DNA of 64,000 nt from NCBI GenBank assembly GCA_965656185.1, contig CBFHJH010000003.1:62001-126000 (forward strand), given 5' to 3'. The first letter of the stretch is position 1; every line of letters starts with the position of its first letter. Both the position numbers and the translations under genes were made by a program. The notes under the pieces are model-generated. The model did not search any database. It was not told the DNA's origin and saw nothing but the letters and a program-made list of their open reading frames with translations. The stretch comes from Croceimicrobium sp965656185. Its GTDB lineage: Bacteria; Bacteroidota; Bacteroidia; Flavobacteriales; Schleiferiaceae. Of the stretch, positions 26,483 through 36,072 are shown one piece after another.

Positions 26483-26514
26483 CAAATATATAATTTTCTT
26501 TGTCAAACATGCAA
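26483..26514 (-). promoter_or_regulatory. Promoter of the ECF sigma factor gene
   Basis: Read on the minus strand, a TTG at 26514-26512 is separated by 21 bases from TATATTTG (26490-26483), a match to the Bacteroidetes housekeeping promoter TTG-N19-21-TAnnTTTG. It gives a leader of roughly 115 bases. Confidence 0.5.
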
Positions 26515-26529
26515 ACGGCCGCAAATTGA

Positions 26530-26537
26530 TACTTTTG
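26530..26537 (+). promoter_or_regulatory. -7 box (TACTTTTG) before uvrA
   Basis: An exact TAnnTTTG match lies 25 bases before the uvrA ATG. No well-spaced TTG is visible upstream. It lies back to back with the sigma-factor promoter. Confidence 0.5.
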
Positions 26538-26562
26538 ACCAGCGCTATTTTTCGACCTATAC

Positions 26563-29358
26563 ATGAGCACTAAAAAGCCTACCAGCAAAGACTGGATAGA
26601 TATACAGGGCGCCCGCGTCCACAACCTAAAAAATATTAATCTTAAGATTCCACACCAGCAATTAACGGTGGTTACAGGATTATCGGGCTCTGGAAAGTCT
26701 TCCCTAGCCTTTGACACGCTTTACGCGGAGGGACAAAGGCGTTATGTGGAGAGCCTATCTTCTTATGCCCGTCAATTTTTAGGGCGATTAGATAAACCGG
26801 AGGTGGATAGCATCAAGGGCATTAGTCCCGCCGTGGCAATAGAGCAAAAGGTCATTTCTCGGAACCCGCGATCTACGGTTGGAACTAGCACCGAGATCTA
26901 CGATTACCTTAAGGTCTTGTTTGCCCGTATCGGACGTACTTATTCTCCCATTAGTGGTGAAGAGGTGAAAAAGCACCACATCGAGGATGCGATAGAATAT
27001 ATCAAAAGCTTGGAATCGAATACTAAGCTCCTTCTTAAAAGCCCCTTTTTACTGCACGACCGTAAGCTCAAGGATCAATTAGCGATCTTGGAGCAGCAAG
27101 GGTTTTCGCGCTTGGCCTTTGCTGGAGAAATGGTGCTGATCAATGAGCTCGACCTTAAGGAGGTTAAGGATCCGGAAAGTGATCTAGAGATCATCGTAGA
27201 TCGATTGAGTGCAGCTTTAGATTCCGACGATCAAACTAATCGCTGGACCGACTCGCTACAAACCGCATTTTTCGAAGGCCGAGGAATTTGCCGCATTGAA
27301 ATATATCCGTCCGGCGAAAGCCGTGAGTTTAGCAATAAATTTGAGGCTGATGGACTCGAGTTTGAAGAACCCAGCCCGCACCTTTTTAGCTTTAATAACC
27401 CCTACGGTGCCTGTCCGAAATGTGAAGGTTTTGGCAATGTAATGGGCATTGATGAGGACCTAGTGATACCAGATACTAGCCTCTCGGTCTATGAAGATGC
27501 CATATATCCTTGGCGTGGTGAAAAAATGCAAGAATGGAAAGAGCAATTGATCGCTAGAGCGGAAAAGGTCGATTTCCCCATCCATCGTCCCATTTTTGAA
27601 TTAAGTAAAGAGCATTATGAAATGCTTTGGGAGGGCTCTAAGCACTTTAAAGGATTAAATCATTTCTTTAATCACCTCGAATCCAAGAGCTACAAGATTC
27701 AGTTCAGGGTAATGCTTTCTCGTTACCGAGGAAAGACCAAGTGTAATGTTTGTAAGGGTAGTCGATTGCGAAAAGAGGCTTCTTTTGTGAAGGTGGGGAA
27801 TTATCCTTTAACCGAATTAGTAAACTGGCCCATTTCTAAATTACGGGATCACTTTGAAGCTTTAGAACTTGAAGAAGGTGATCAAAAAATCGCTAAACGA
27901 CTGCTTATCGAGATCCGCAGTCGCTTAAATTACCTCTGCGAAGTGGGTTTACCTTATCTCAGTTTAAATCGGGTTTCGAACAGTTTATCGGGAGGCGAGT
28001 CTCAACGTATTAATTTGGCAACCAGTCTGGGATCGGCCTTGGTAGGTTCTACTTACATTTTAGATGAACCAAGTATAGGACTACATCCACGCGATACCGA
28101 ACGTTTGATTAAAGTGGTAAAAAGTCTTCGGGATATAGGCAATACGGTAGTTGTCGTAGAGCATGACGAAGAGGTCATGGAGGCAGCCGACTACATTGTA
28201 GACATTGGTCCAGATGCTGGCGTACACGGCGGTGAGGTAATTTATGCCGGAGCAGCCAAAGGCATTAAAGATCTAGAAAACTCCTATACCGCTCGCTACT
28301 TAAAAGGCGAAGATAAAATTGAGGTCCCCGTTAAAAAAACGCCTCGAAAGTTTATCGACCTAAAAGGAGCACGAGAAAATAACCTAAAGAATATCGACGT
28401 CAGTATTCCACTGCATTGCTTTACGGTGGTTACTGGGGTTAGTGGTTCCGGTAAATCCAGTTTAATACGAAAGATACTCTATCCTGCCTTAAAAAAGCGT
28501 TTAGGGGCCTACGCCGATAAAACCGGGAAATTTGGCGCCTTGGAAGGGGCAATAGATAGCTTGAGCGATGTGGAGTTCGTGGATCAAAATCCGATCGGAA
28601 AGTCTTCTCGTAGTAATCCGGTGACCTATCTAAAAGCTTACGACGATATTAGAGCTCTCTACGCCAGTCAACCCTTAGCCAAGACCAGAAAGTACAAGCC
28701 CGGTTACTTCTCCTTCAATATCGATGGAGGTCGTTGCGAAAAATGCCAAGGCGAAGGAGAAATCACGATTGAGATGCAGTTTATGGCCGACGTTCATTTG
28801 AAATGTGATGAATGCGAAGGCAAACGCTTTAAGCAGGAGATCTTAGACGTTAAATTCGAAGACCGATCGATCTTTGATATTTTAGAAATGACGGTTGATG
28901 AGGCGATAAAATTCTTCCGCGACAAGGAACAATCAAAGATCGCCGAAAAGTTACAACCCTTACAAGACGTAGGTTTAGGCTATGTTAGTTTAGGCCAAAG
29001 CTCCTCTACCCTTTCGGGCGGAGAAGCACAGAGGATTAAACTAGCTACTTTCTTAGGCAAAGGAAATAGCCAAAAACCGGTGCTTTTTATATTTGATGAA
29101 CCTACTACTGGCCTTCATTTTCACGATATCAAAAAGCTCTTACAGAGTTTTTACGCCCTAATTAAGAATGGACATTCGGTACTGGTTATCGAACATCATC
29201 CAGATATAATGAAGTGTGCCGATTGGTTGATCGATCTGGGACCAGAAGGTGGCGACGAAGGAGGCAGCCTACTTTATCAAGGAGCGCCCGAAGGTTTGGC
29301 TAAGGTGTCTAATTCTTACACCGCAAAATACCTCAGTGAAAAACTAAATAAGGCTTAG
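26563..29358 (+). CDS. uvrA: Excinuclease ABC subunit UvrA
   Basis: 931 aa, full length. It has two ABC ATPase halves with Walker A 'GLSGSGKSSLAFDT' and 'GVSGSGKSSLIRKI' and signatures 'LSGGESQRINLA' and 'LSGGEAQRIKLA'. Zinc modules are seen as 'CPKCEGFG' and 'CEKCQGEG'...'CDECEGKRF'. It recognises bulky and UV DNA lesions and loads UvrB in nucleotide excision repair. No uvrB is present here. It probably has its own promoter and leads into the YopX gene 14 bases later. Confidence 0.97.
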   Translation: MSTKKPTSKDWIDIQGARVHNLKNINLKIPHQQLTVVTGLSGSGKSSLAFDTLYAEGQRRYVESLSSYARQFLGRLDKPEVDSIKGISPAVAIEQKVISRNPRSTVGTSTEIYDYLKVLFARIGRTYSPISGEEVKKHHIEDAIEYIKSLESNTKLLLKSPFLLHDRKLKDQLAILEQQGFSRLAFAGEMVLINELDLKEVKDPESDLEIIVDRLSAALDSDDQTNRWTDSLQTAFFEGRGICRIEIYPSGESREFSNKFEADGLEFEEPSPHLFSFNNPYGACPKCEGFGNVMGIDEDLVIPDTSLSVYEDAIYPWRGEKMQEWKEQLIARAEKVDFPIHRPIFELSKEHYEMLWEGSKHFKGLNHFFNHLESKSYKIQFRVMLSRYRGKTKCNVCKGSRLRKEASFVKVGNYPLTELVNWPISKLRDHFEALELEEGDQKIAKRLLIEIRSRLNYLCEVGLPYLSLNRVSNSLSGGESQRINLATSLGSALVGSTYILDEPSIGLHPRDTERLIKVVKSLRDIGNTVVVVEHDEEVMEAADYIVDIGPDAGVHGGEVIYAGAAKGIKDLENSYTARYLKGEDKIEVPVKKTPRKFIDLKGARENNLKNIDVSIPLHCFTVVTGVSGSGKSSLIRKILYPALKKRLGAYADKTGKFGALEGAIDSLSDVEFVDQNPIGKSSRSNPVTYLKAYDDIRALYASQPLAKTRKYKPGYFSFNIDGGRCEKCQGEGEITIEMQFMADVHLKCDECEGKRFKQEILDVKFEDRSIFDILEMTVDEAIKFFRDKEQSKIAEKLQPLQDVGLGYVSLGQSSSTLSGGEAQRIKLATFLGKGNSQKPVLFIFDEPTTGLHFHDIKKLLQSFYALIKNGHSVLVIEHHPDIMKCADWLIDLGPEGGDEGGSLLYQGAPEGLAKVSNSYTAKYLSEKLNKA

Positions 29359-29372
29359 TGGGTTAATCCGAT

Positions 29373-29786
29373 ATGGAGAACCCAGAACGTCGTTTTCGGC
29401 TGAGGCTAGATCAACAGATCGTTGGTTATATGCGCAAGCTTAGTCAAAGCATGATCCTTTATTCCAAAGATGGTTTTTGGTGGAGAGGTTATAAACCCGA
29501 GTACGATCAAGTAGATGAGTATACGGGCCTACGAGACCGAAACAATCGCTATATCTATGAGTGGGATATCTTATACTTTAAGATCGACCCCGATGGAGAA
29601 TACAGCAAAGGAGTTGTTCTTTGGGAAGGTCGAGAAAAGGTTTTTGGCATTAAAGCGATCGAAGAAGGCAGTTTTATTCCGCTCTTTGTAGAGGGCGTAG
29701 CCATGTTCAATGCTCGACAATTAGAGGTCTTTTCTCACCTTTGGCTGAACCCAGAGTTGAAAGATTATCTTGGGGTTAAAGATTGA
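29373..29786 (+). CDS. YopX-like protein
   Basis: 137 aa. It contains the YopX core 'DEYTGLRDRNNRYIYEWDIL', matching the usual 'QYTGLKDKNGKEIYEGDI' pattern, then a beta-rich half and a C-terminal 'NPELKDYL'. YopX domains occur mainly in phage genomes and have no known function. Here no phage gene is near and the gene follows uvrA by 14 bases, so it seems a settled chromosomal copy. Confidence 0.72.
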   Translation: MENPERRFRLRLDQQIVGYMRKLSQSMILYSKDGFWWRGYKPEYDQVDEYTGLRDRNNRYIYEWDILYFKIDPDGEYSKGVVLWEGREKVFGIKAIEEGSFIPLFVEGVAMFNARQLEVFSHLWLNPELKDYLGVKD

Positions 29787-29792
29787 GTACTA

Positions 29793-31247
29793 TTAAAGTC
29801 CTTTCAGCGAAAGCTGCACCTCTCTAGGCTTATACAAATGCGTTTCAAATGCAAGAGTATCCAAGTCTAACCGCACCCTTAACCATTCGCAAATTTTTTC
29901 AGACTCCTTGTTAATACCACTAGTATCTGGTGCATTCCACTTCAATTTAGCAAGCATCAAGGTATCGGTCGCCCCTTGATGGTATTCCACCATCCTCGCC
30001 ATGGAAAGGCTGTATAACCGAGGGTACATTACCATCAACTCACTATTGAGCTGTTCCAAAGGCAGACGCAAGGCTAGCTCTCGATTTAGGGCCGATTGTA
30101 GCTCAGAAATGGTTTGGTCCTTATCCTGCAACTCTAACTGGCTCTTGGAAAAGACGTCTACCAACTTATTCACCTCATCCGAATTCATCTGCTCCAAATT
30201 TTGCGGCTGTACCACTTTGATCACCGCCTGCTCTAAACTGTAAGCTCCTAATTTTCGTCGCCAGGAGTTAATTACTGCATTGGGCACTGGTTCGCCGAAG
30301 AAAACTAGATTGATTTCCGGTGGCTTCCCTTCTTCCCGACGCACTTCTTTCTTCACCAATTCGGCTCCTTCGTGAAACACATTTTCGGCGATAAACGAAT
30401 CCACCCTTCTATTAAAGTATGATTCGGTTACCACATTGTAAAAAGTATAGGCACTAGGCACCATGATCACCAAAAGTACGCCCACCAAATAACGTCGGGC
30501 GCGTTTAGCTCGTTGTCGATCTACAAATTCTTTGACCGGGAACTTAAGAAAGCGAACGATTACAAAAGTAGCTAGACTAATAAAGATGGAGTTGATCAGA
30601 AAAAGGTAAAAGGCCCCCAGGAAAAAGGACCATTGTCCGTTGGCGATGCCATAGCCGGCGGTACAAAGCGGAGGCATCAATGCCGTAGCGATCGCCACAC
30701 CGGGCACCACGTTGGTCTTCATTTTCCGATTGGCCGCCAGTATACCGGCCAATCCGCCGATAAAGGCCACGAAAACATCTAATAAGGTAGGACGAACGCG
30801 CGCCAGAAGTTCGGACTGAGCGTCTTCTAGGGGAGTTAATGCAAAATAGATGGTACTGGTAATGATACTTACCGAAAACATGATCACAAAATTGCGCATC
30901 GAGCGCTTCATGGTTGCCCAATCGTTGATCCCTAAACTAAGACCAACCCCTAAAATTGGTCCCATTAAAGGCGAAATAAGCATGGCCCCGATAACTACTG
31001 CCCCCGAATTCACATTCAAGCCGATCGATGCGATCAAGATGCTAAAAATTAGGATCCAAACATTGTAGCCCTGAAAATCGATGTCGTTCTTAATAGACTC
31101 TATCGTTTCATGGGGTTTGGCATTGTCCTGAATCCGCAAGGTTTTTAGGAGGAATATTCTTAAAGACCGGAATGAATTCGTCAAATGCTGATCATGTCGC
31201 TCTAAGTCCTGCGGGTCTTGCTTGCCCTGGCTTTCCTGATTTTGCAT
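29793..31247 (-). CDS. DUF389 / TIGR00341 family membrane protein
   Basis: 484 aa. A short cytoplasmic N-terminus leads into about six hydrophobic segments with family motifs 'GLNVNSGAVVIGAMLISPLMG' (in part) and 'VPGVAIATALMPPLCTAGYG', then a soluble C-terminal domain. This widespread family is of unknown function; transport or a scaffold role in the inner membrane has been suggested. The gene is last in the fhs-trmH-arsC-like run and converges on the yopX-like gene with a six-base spacer. Confidence 0.85.
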   Translation of the reverse strand: MQNQESQGKQDPQDLERHDQHLTNSFRSLRIFLLKTLRIQDNAKPHETIESIKNDIDFQGYNVWILIFSILIASIGLNVNSGAVVIGAMLISPLMGPILGVGLSLGINDWATMKRSMRNFVIMFSVSIITSTIYFALTPLEDAQSELLARVRPTLLDVFVAFIGGLAGILAANRKMKTNVVPGVAIATALMPPLCTAGYGIANGQWSFFLGAFYLFLINSIFISLATFVIVRFLKFPVKEFVDRQRAKRARRYLVGVLLVIMVPSAYTFYNVVTESYFNRRVDSFIAENVFHEGAELVKKEVRREEGKPPEINLVFFGEPVPNAVINSWRRKLGAYSLEQAVIKVVQPQNLEQMNSDEVNKLVDVFSKSQLELQDKDQTISELQSALNRELALRLPLEQLNSELMVMYPRLYSLSMARMVEYHQGATDTLMLAKLKWNAPDTSGINKESEKICEWLRVRLDLDTLAFETHLYKPREVQLSLKGL

Positions 31248-31272
31248 GCCGCAATTTATTTAAAAAAGAATC

Positions 31273-31626
31273 CTAGGTATTAAAAAATGCCTTGACAGAC
31301 TCAGAAGTAGATTTAGCATTACCTACGAAAAGCTTGTCCTCGAAAAGAATCACAGGTCTTTTTAAAAAACTGTAGTGCTCTAGCAGTAAAGCTTTGTAGT
31401 CATCTTCACTTAGCTGATCCGCCTTAAGTCCTTTCTCCCGCAGCTTGCGAGAGCGTTTATTAAACAGTGCTTCATAACTACCAGCTAGGGAGTACAAATG
31501 TTCCAATTCCTTCTCATTAAGGGCTTCCTTCTTAATATCGATGCGGTCAATTTCCTCCGGGAGGTCCCACTCCTTCATAAGGCGCCGACAAGTGTCACAA
31601 GTACTTAAAAAATAGATCTTTTTCAT
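31273..31626 (-). CDS. ArsC/Spx-family thioredoxin-fold protein
   Basis: 117 aa from the ATG at 31624-31626, which forms an ATGA overlap with trmH. 'STCDTCRRLMKEW' gives a CxxC at the N-terminus, followed by 'LFNKRSRKLREKGL' and 'LLLEHYSFLKRPVI', the order of the arsenate reductase/Spx/YffB family. The CxxC is more like Spx than like canonical ArsC. No arsenic genes are nearby. A thiol-disulfide or regulatory role is as likely as arsenate reduction. Confidence 0.83.
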   Translation of the reverse strand: MKKIYFLSTCDTCRRLMKEWDLPEEIDRIDIKKEALNEKELEHLYSLAGSYEALFNKRSRKLREKGLKADQLSEDDYKALLLEHYSFLKRPVILFEDKLFVGNAKSTSESVKAFFNT

Positions 31627-32312
31627 TTCAAATTCTTTTCCCAATCCGCCTCAATCTTTCTTCGCAGAGGCCATGCAGAGTCTCCTAACCTTTGCATCAC
31701 CCAGTCCAGTTCTAGCTTTAATCGCTCCGCCTCAGGTAGTTGCCACTCAAAACTAGACTTTCGCATTGAGTTACTGACTTGTTGCAGTAATAAAGCGGCC
31801 GCCACCGAAACGTTAAAGCTTTGGGTAAATCCATATTGAGGGATTTTTACGCGGTATTTTGCCGCGGCTTTCGCCTGATCAGATACCCCGTCCCACTCGC
31901 TTCCCATTAGCAATGCCAGGGGTTCTCCTTTATATTCGAGTTGATCTAAATTAAGCTCTCCCTCCGGATCGGCAACTACGATCTGATAGTTTGTAGCTTT
32001 TAAGGTTTCGAGGCAAATTTCTAAATTATTGGTCGCTCTATCTTGATATCGATAAAGACTGATCCATTTGGTAGATCCCTTGGCAATAGCCTTCGCTAAC
32101 TTAGCTTCATAGTTATCGCTCACTAAGTGCACATCCTGAATTCCAAGAATATCGGCACTGCGCAAAAGAGCCCCTATATTATGCTCTTGGCGAATATCCT
32201 CCAGTACCAAAGTAATCTTACGCGTGCGTTGCGCAACTACGGTTTCGATTCGTGCTACCCGTTCTGGGGTAAGATGTTGCTTTAAAGCGGCTACTAAAGA
32301 CTCTAACCGCAT
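31623..32312 (-). CDS. trmH: SpoU/TrmH-family RNA 2'-O-ribose methyltransferase
   Basis: 229 aa. SPOUT knot motifs: motif 1 'EDIRQEHNIGALLRSADI', motif 2 'LALLMGSEWDGVS', motif 3 'IPQYGFTQSFNVSVAAALLL'. An N-terminal helical extension and a C-terminal tail ('DSAWPLRRKIEADWE') match TrmH, which methylates G18 of tRNA. It is three bases from fhs and overlaps the ArsC-like gene. Assignment to tRNA rather than rRNA is by length and tail. Confidence 0.88.
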   Translation of the reverse strand: MRLESLVAALKQHLTPERVARIETVVAQRTRKITLVLEDIRQEHNIGALLRSADILGIQDVHLVSDNYEAKLAKAIAKGSTKWISLYRYQDRATNNLEICLETLKATNYQIVVADPEGELNLDQLEYKGEPLALLMGSEWDGVSDQAKAAAKYRVKIPQYGFTQSFNVSVAAALLLQQVSNSMRKSSFEWQLPEAERLKLELDWVMQRLGDSAWPLRRKIEADWEKNLK

Positions 32313-32315
32313 GGC

Positions 32316-33974
32316 TTAAAACAAACCACTAATAGTTCCATTGGCGTCAATGTCAATTTTTAAAGCGGCTGGACTTTTCGGTAAACCGGGCATCCGCATA
32401 ATATTGCCTGACAGAGGCACTACAAACCCCGCTCCCGCGGCAATTTCAATACCTCGAACATTAAAGGTAAAACCACTTGGCCTACCTAAAAGCTTAGGAT
32501 CATCACTTAAAGAGCTCTGTGTTTTAGCGATACAAACCGGTGCTCCATCCATACCGATCTCAGTAATTCGTTTCAAATCCCTTTCGGCTGCCGCACTAAA
32601 GGAAACCTCATCGGCGCCGTATATCTCCTTGGCGATGGTTTGTATTTTTTCACGCATCGGGCTAGAGAGGCTGTAAAGAAAGCCAAAGTCATTCTCTTCT
32701 TGCTCTATGGTTTCCAATAAGGCTTTGGCTAAGTCTTCGGCGCCAGCGCCACCATCGCCCCATGCAGTGCTAGTTACCGCTCGGATGCCAATATCCGCGC
32801 AAGCGCTAATAATTGCCTCTATTTCAGCATCACTATCTTGCGAAAAACGATTCACCGCTACTAAAGCAGGTAAACCAAATTTCTTAGCGTTTTCTAGATG
32901 TTTCTTTAAGTTTTCGGCGCCTTTCCTCACCGCTGCTGGATCTTCTTTAGAAAGGTCTTGAAGAGAAACGCCACCGTGGTATTTTAAAGCTCGAACCGTA
33001 GCCACTAAAACCACCGCTTCGGGTGCAAGTTGAGCCGCCCTACATTTGAGATCTAAGAATTTCTCTCCTCCTAGGTCAAAGCCAAAGCCAGCTTCGGTAA
33101 CCGTATAATCGGCTAACCGCAAGCCCATTTTAGTAGCAATAATAGTATTGGTTCCTTGCGCAATATTGGCAAAAGGGCCTCCGTGTAAAAGGACCGGGTT
33201 ACCTTCTAAGGTTTGCACCAAATTGGGTTTGATAGCATCCTTCAATAAGGTGGTCATCGCTCCTTCAGCACCAAGGTCGCGGGCATAAACGGGCTTCTTA
33301 TCAAAACTGTATCCAACCAGAATATTACCTAATCGCTTTTTTAGATCGGCTAAGTCCAAAGACATACATAAAATAGCCATTACCTCAGAAGCAGCAGTGA
33401 TATCAAAACCACTTTCTCGGGGCATTCCGTGTACCCTGCCTCCCAAACCGACGTTTACGAAACGCAAGGCTCGATCATTAAGATCCACTACTCTCTTCCA
33501 AAGAATGGTTCGTGGATCTAATCGCGGTTCTGATTGAAAATGAATGTGATTATCGATCAAGGCCGAAAGCAAATTATGCGCTTTCTCTATAGCAGCAAAG
33601 TCGCCCGTGAAATGCAAATTGATATCCTCCATGGGAACCACCTGTGAGTGTCCACCACCAGTTGCACCACCCTTGATACCAAAAACAGGACCTAAAGAAG
33701 GCTCACGTAATACCGCGATCGATTTCTTCTTTAATCGACAGAGAGCATCGTGTAAACCTATGCTCACGGTAGTTTTACCTTCACCAGCCGGTGTAGGTGA
33801 AATGGCCGACACTAAAATCAACTTACCAGAGGCCTTGGTTTTAGCCGTATTTAGAGGCAACTTGGCCTTATAATTTCCGTACAATTCTAAATCGTCTGAT
33901 TTCAAGCCAAGCTTGGCCGCAATAGATGTGATAACTTCGGGCTGATAAGCCTTGGCAATGTCGAGGTCGGTCAT
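32316..33974 (-). CDS. fhs: Formate-tetrahydrofolate ligase
   Basis: 552 aa, full length. The P-loop is 'TPAGEGKTTVSIGL', followed by 'LREPSLGPVFGIKGGATGGG' and 'NLHFTGDFAAIEKAHNLLSA', all hallmark stretches of FTHFS. It makes 10-formyl-THF from formate, THF and ATP in the cytoplasm, feeding purine synthesis (purH here) and formyl-methionine. It is the first gene of a four-gene minus-strand run. Confidence 0.97.
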   Translation of the reverse strand: MTDLDIAKAYQPEVITSIAAKLGLKSDDLELYGNYKAKLPLNTAKTKASGKLILVSAISPTPAGEGKTTVSIGLHDALCRLKKKSIAVLREPSLGPVFGIKGGATGGGHSQVVPMEDINLHFTGDFAAIEKAHNLLSALIDNHIHFQSEPRLDPRTILWKRVVDLNDRALRFVNVGLGGRVHGMPRESGFDITAASEVMAILCMSLDLADLKKRLGNILVGYSFDKKPVYARDLGAEGAMTTLLKDAIKPNLVQTLEGNPVLLHGGPFANIAQGTNTIIATKMGLRLADYTVTEAGFGFDLGGEKFLDLKCRAAQLAPEAVVLVATVRALKYHGGVSLQDLSKEDPAAVRKGAENLKKHLENAKKFGLPALVAVNRFSQDSDAEIEAIISACADIGIRAVTSTAWGDGGAGAEDLAKALLETIEQEENDFGFLYSLSSPMREKIQTIAKEIYGADEVSFSAAAERDLKRITEIGMDGAPVCIAKTQSSLSDDPKLLGRPSGFTFNVRGIEIAAGAGFVVPLSGNIMRMPGLPKSPAALKIDIDANGTISGLF

Positions 33975-34054
33975 CTGATTATTTTTTAAATATCTTTAAT
34001 GAGAAATGGTTTAAGCAAGTTACGGCCCAATCAATAATTTACCAGACTCTGCCT

Positions 34055-34648
34055 ATGTTTTTTATTAAGATCACTAAAATTAGAATCATCCTAAGCATAA
34101 CGGCACTAAGCCTTGGGGGATTTACACTCAATGCCCAGGACTATGGCCGAGAACAGTTCATTAAGGATTTTAAGGAAGCGAGCCTCTTAGTTCGACTTCA
34201 GGACAAATCACTAAGCCTGGCTGAGCTAGAAAAAAGAGGTCTCAGCAAGAGAGCCGAACAACTTAAACAGCAGCAATATCAGGAAAACCGAGAAACTCTC
34301 CTCAGCTTTTCAAAAACCTTCGATTTTTGTCCGGTGTATTTTTTCTACGCCTCCGAAAGCGAAGCTATTCGTAATGGAAACTATGCGGGAAAGGTCTTTA
34401 ATGCAGATTTACAGCCCTCAGAAGTTAAAACAGCAAAGGTATTTATTGCAGAATTTGACGAAACGGAAGAACTCGGAATTGACGGGCTTATCGTTAAAGA
34501 TGATAAAATGCTCGCCTTACCGGAAGACTTACCCTACTTTGAAAGGAGGTTTATTCTGATTGGCCTAATTGAACGCTCTAAGGCCGAGATGGTAGAAGCT
34601 TATAATCATAAGCTACAGGAATACTATGATATGCTTAATAAGCCCTAG
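34055..34648 (+). CDS. Secreted conserved hypothetical protein
   Basis: 197 aa. The signal peptide ends at 'GGFTLNAQDYG'. The mature part is mixed alpha/beta with 'NRETLLSFSKTFDFCPVYFFY' and 'DGLIVKDDKMLALPEDLPYF', phrases I associate with a Bacteroidota family of unknown function; no catalytic motif is seen. It is probably periplasmic. Its stop codon shares the palindrome CTAG with the stop of the convergent DUF6745 gene. Confidence 0.72.
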   Translation: MFFIKITKIRIILSITALSLGGFTLNAQDYGREQFIKDFKEASLLVRLQDKSLSLAELEKRGLSKRAEQLKQQQYQENRETLLSFSKTFDFCPVYFFYASESEAIRNGNYAGKVFNADLQPSEVKTAKVFIAEFDETEELGIDGLIVKDDKMLALPEDLPYFERRFILIGLIERSKAEMVEAYNHKLQEYYDMLNKP

Positions 34649-35721
34649 AACTCTGCTTTAGGCTGGTATTCTTGTGCCGTTTTCCCAAAGGTCCAAGCTA
34701 CCGCATCCCACACGTTTTCAATATTCGGGGGCACCGATAAAAAGTATTGCCTTCCGCTGGTGGGACAGGTCACCTTGGCAAATTGCAAATGCTCCTTTGC
34801 TACGAGATCCTGATTCCGTGAACGGTAGAGGAACTGTTTATTCCCTTGCAGATCTAAATCGCTGTCTTTGAGCTCTAGGTCAAATAATGAAGCAAAACGC
34901 TCCGAACCCAAAATTTCTTGAAAACAGCGACGGACCTCCGCGTTACGGACCCTCATGATATCCTCGGCCCGCACCAAAGCAGGAGCTTCGATAAGTTTCC
35001 GAGGAACCTGTGTTCCGTGCCAATGGTATAGCGTAAAATGCCTATTCCAAGCTAAACTTGGACCCGCTTCGCTGTGCAGGGACTGGCCATTTCCATTAAA
35101 ATTAACTACTCGAGGAAGGGGACACCACAAGACCAAGTTTTCAAAGTTAAAGGCATACATCAATCCTGCCTCAAGCATTTGATATAAGGTATCAGCTAAA
35201 GGAATTTCATTAAGCTTATCTTGGTAATGCAATAACCATTTAAAATCGAGATAATTGGGGTGATGCGCAAAGAGCTCAGGTTTCTGTTGGTTTTCCTGGA
35301 GATCCTCTTCCAGTTTTTTGAAAACGGCTTGCTCTACTTGATGAAAGACTGGCCTTAAACGCTCGTGCAGATCGATCAATTTCTTCTCATTGGCGAAGGC
35401 CAACTTCAAAGCACGAGCGGCATTTTCACCAATCTCATTCCAAAGCTTAGTATTAACCTTAGCCCCAGGATCCTCCTCTCGTAAAAACCTTCCCAACTCT
35501 GCAAAGGATTCATTTTCAATCCTCATACCTACCGGTTTGAACTTGGCCAGTTTTATAGCTATTTGCAACTGAAAAGGAGAATCAAAGCAAATCACCTTTG
35601 GCTCTTCGAGTCCCATATTTTTGTAGAGAAAGGACATAGCCTGCTCCACCCTAACCTGGTTTGTAAAACCAAAATTGGGGGTTCTTTCTAAGAGTTGCTT
35701 GTATTCTAGAGCTCTATCCAT
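34645..35721 (-). CDS. DUF6745-like protein
   Basis: 358 aa, no signal peptide. The C-terminal half has the DUF6745 features 'LHSEAGPSLAWNRHFTLYHW' and 'RAEDIMRVRNAEVRRCFQEI', a repeat-like region where a residue pair 'NGNGQ...LHSEAGP' precedes 'WHGTQVP'. The function of this family is unknown. It is last in a four-gene operon; its ATG shares one base with the TAA of the preceding gene. I know DUF6745 genes from the same setting with a small 'RQGDVL' protein, as here. Confidence 0.65.
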   Translation of the reverse strand: MDRALEYKQLLERTPNFGFTNQVRVEQAMSFLYKNMGLEEPKVICFDSPFQLQIAIKLAKFKPVGMRIENESFAELGRFLREEDPGAKVNTKLWNEIGENAARALKLAFANEKKLIDLHERLRPVFHQVEQAVFKKLEEDLQENQQKPELFAHHPNYLDFKWLLHYQDKLNEIPLADTLYQMLEAGLMYAFNFENLVLWCPLPRVVNFNGNGQSLHSEAGPSLAWNRHFTLYHWHGTQVPRKLIEAPALVRAEDIMRVRNAEVRRCFQEILGSERFASLFDLELKDSDLDLQGNKQFLYRSRNQDLVAKEHLQFAKVTCPTSGRQYFLSVPPNIENVWDAVAWTFGKTAQEYQPKAEF

Positions 35722-36068
35722 TAATCTCTAATAATCTCAATGATTTTCGCATAGGGATTATATTCCCTCTGTCTTATAACGCGGTATAATCCCGGTTTAA
35801 TATTTAGATCACCATGCTCGCCAGTGGGAGCACCAGTCTCAGTATGCAAATGCTTTAAGACCGCCTCTGATCTAACTTCCAAAAAATGGCTCACGGTATT
35901 TTCCGGATTGAAATCATCATTGGGATAAATCGAAACTTCCCCCATTATGAAGTGTCCATGGTACCTTCCCTCTCCGCGCACAAGTAGTCGCTCCTCACTT
36001 TTATTCAAAGATTGTAAGTCTAGTGTTTCTAGCTTTTCAATCAATACATCTCCTTGCCTCCACATCAT
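35721..36068 (-). CDS. Small 'RQGDVL' protein, partner of DUF6745
   Basis: 115 aa. It begins 'MMWRQGDVLIEKLE', contains 'RGEGRYHGHFIMGEV' and ends 'KPGLYRVIRQREYNPYAKII'. The fold looks like all-beta; no catalytic residues are obvious, though several His residues (GHF, HLHTE, GEHGD) could bind metal. One-base overlap with the DUF6745 gene argues for a joint function. The function is unknown. Confidence 0.6.
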   Translation of the reverse strand: MMWRQGDVLIEKLETLDLQSLNKSEERLLVRGEGRYHGHFIMGEVSIYPNDDFNPENTVSHFLEVRSEAVLKHLHTETGAPTGEHGDLNIKPGLYRVIRQREYNPYAKIIEIIRD

Positions 36069-36072
36069 ACAT

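Noticed and set aside
26439..26717. Minus-strand open frame over the uvrA start
   Set aside because: It crosses the divergent promoter region and the conserved uvrA Walker A segment; composition is that of a shadow frame.
29373..29786. Prophage remnant at the YopX-like gene
   Set aside because: No integrase, attachment repeats or other phage genes are within the window.
31273..31626. Arsenic resistance locus
   Set aside because: The ArsC-like protein stands alone between trmH and a DUF389 gene, with no ArsR, ArsB or Acr3 nearby and a CxxC more like Spx.
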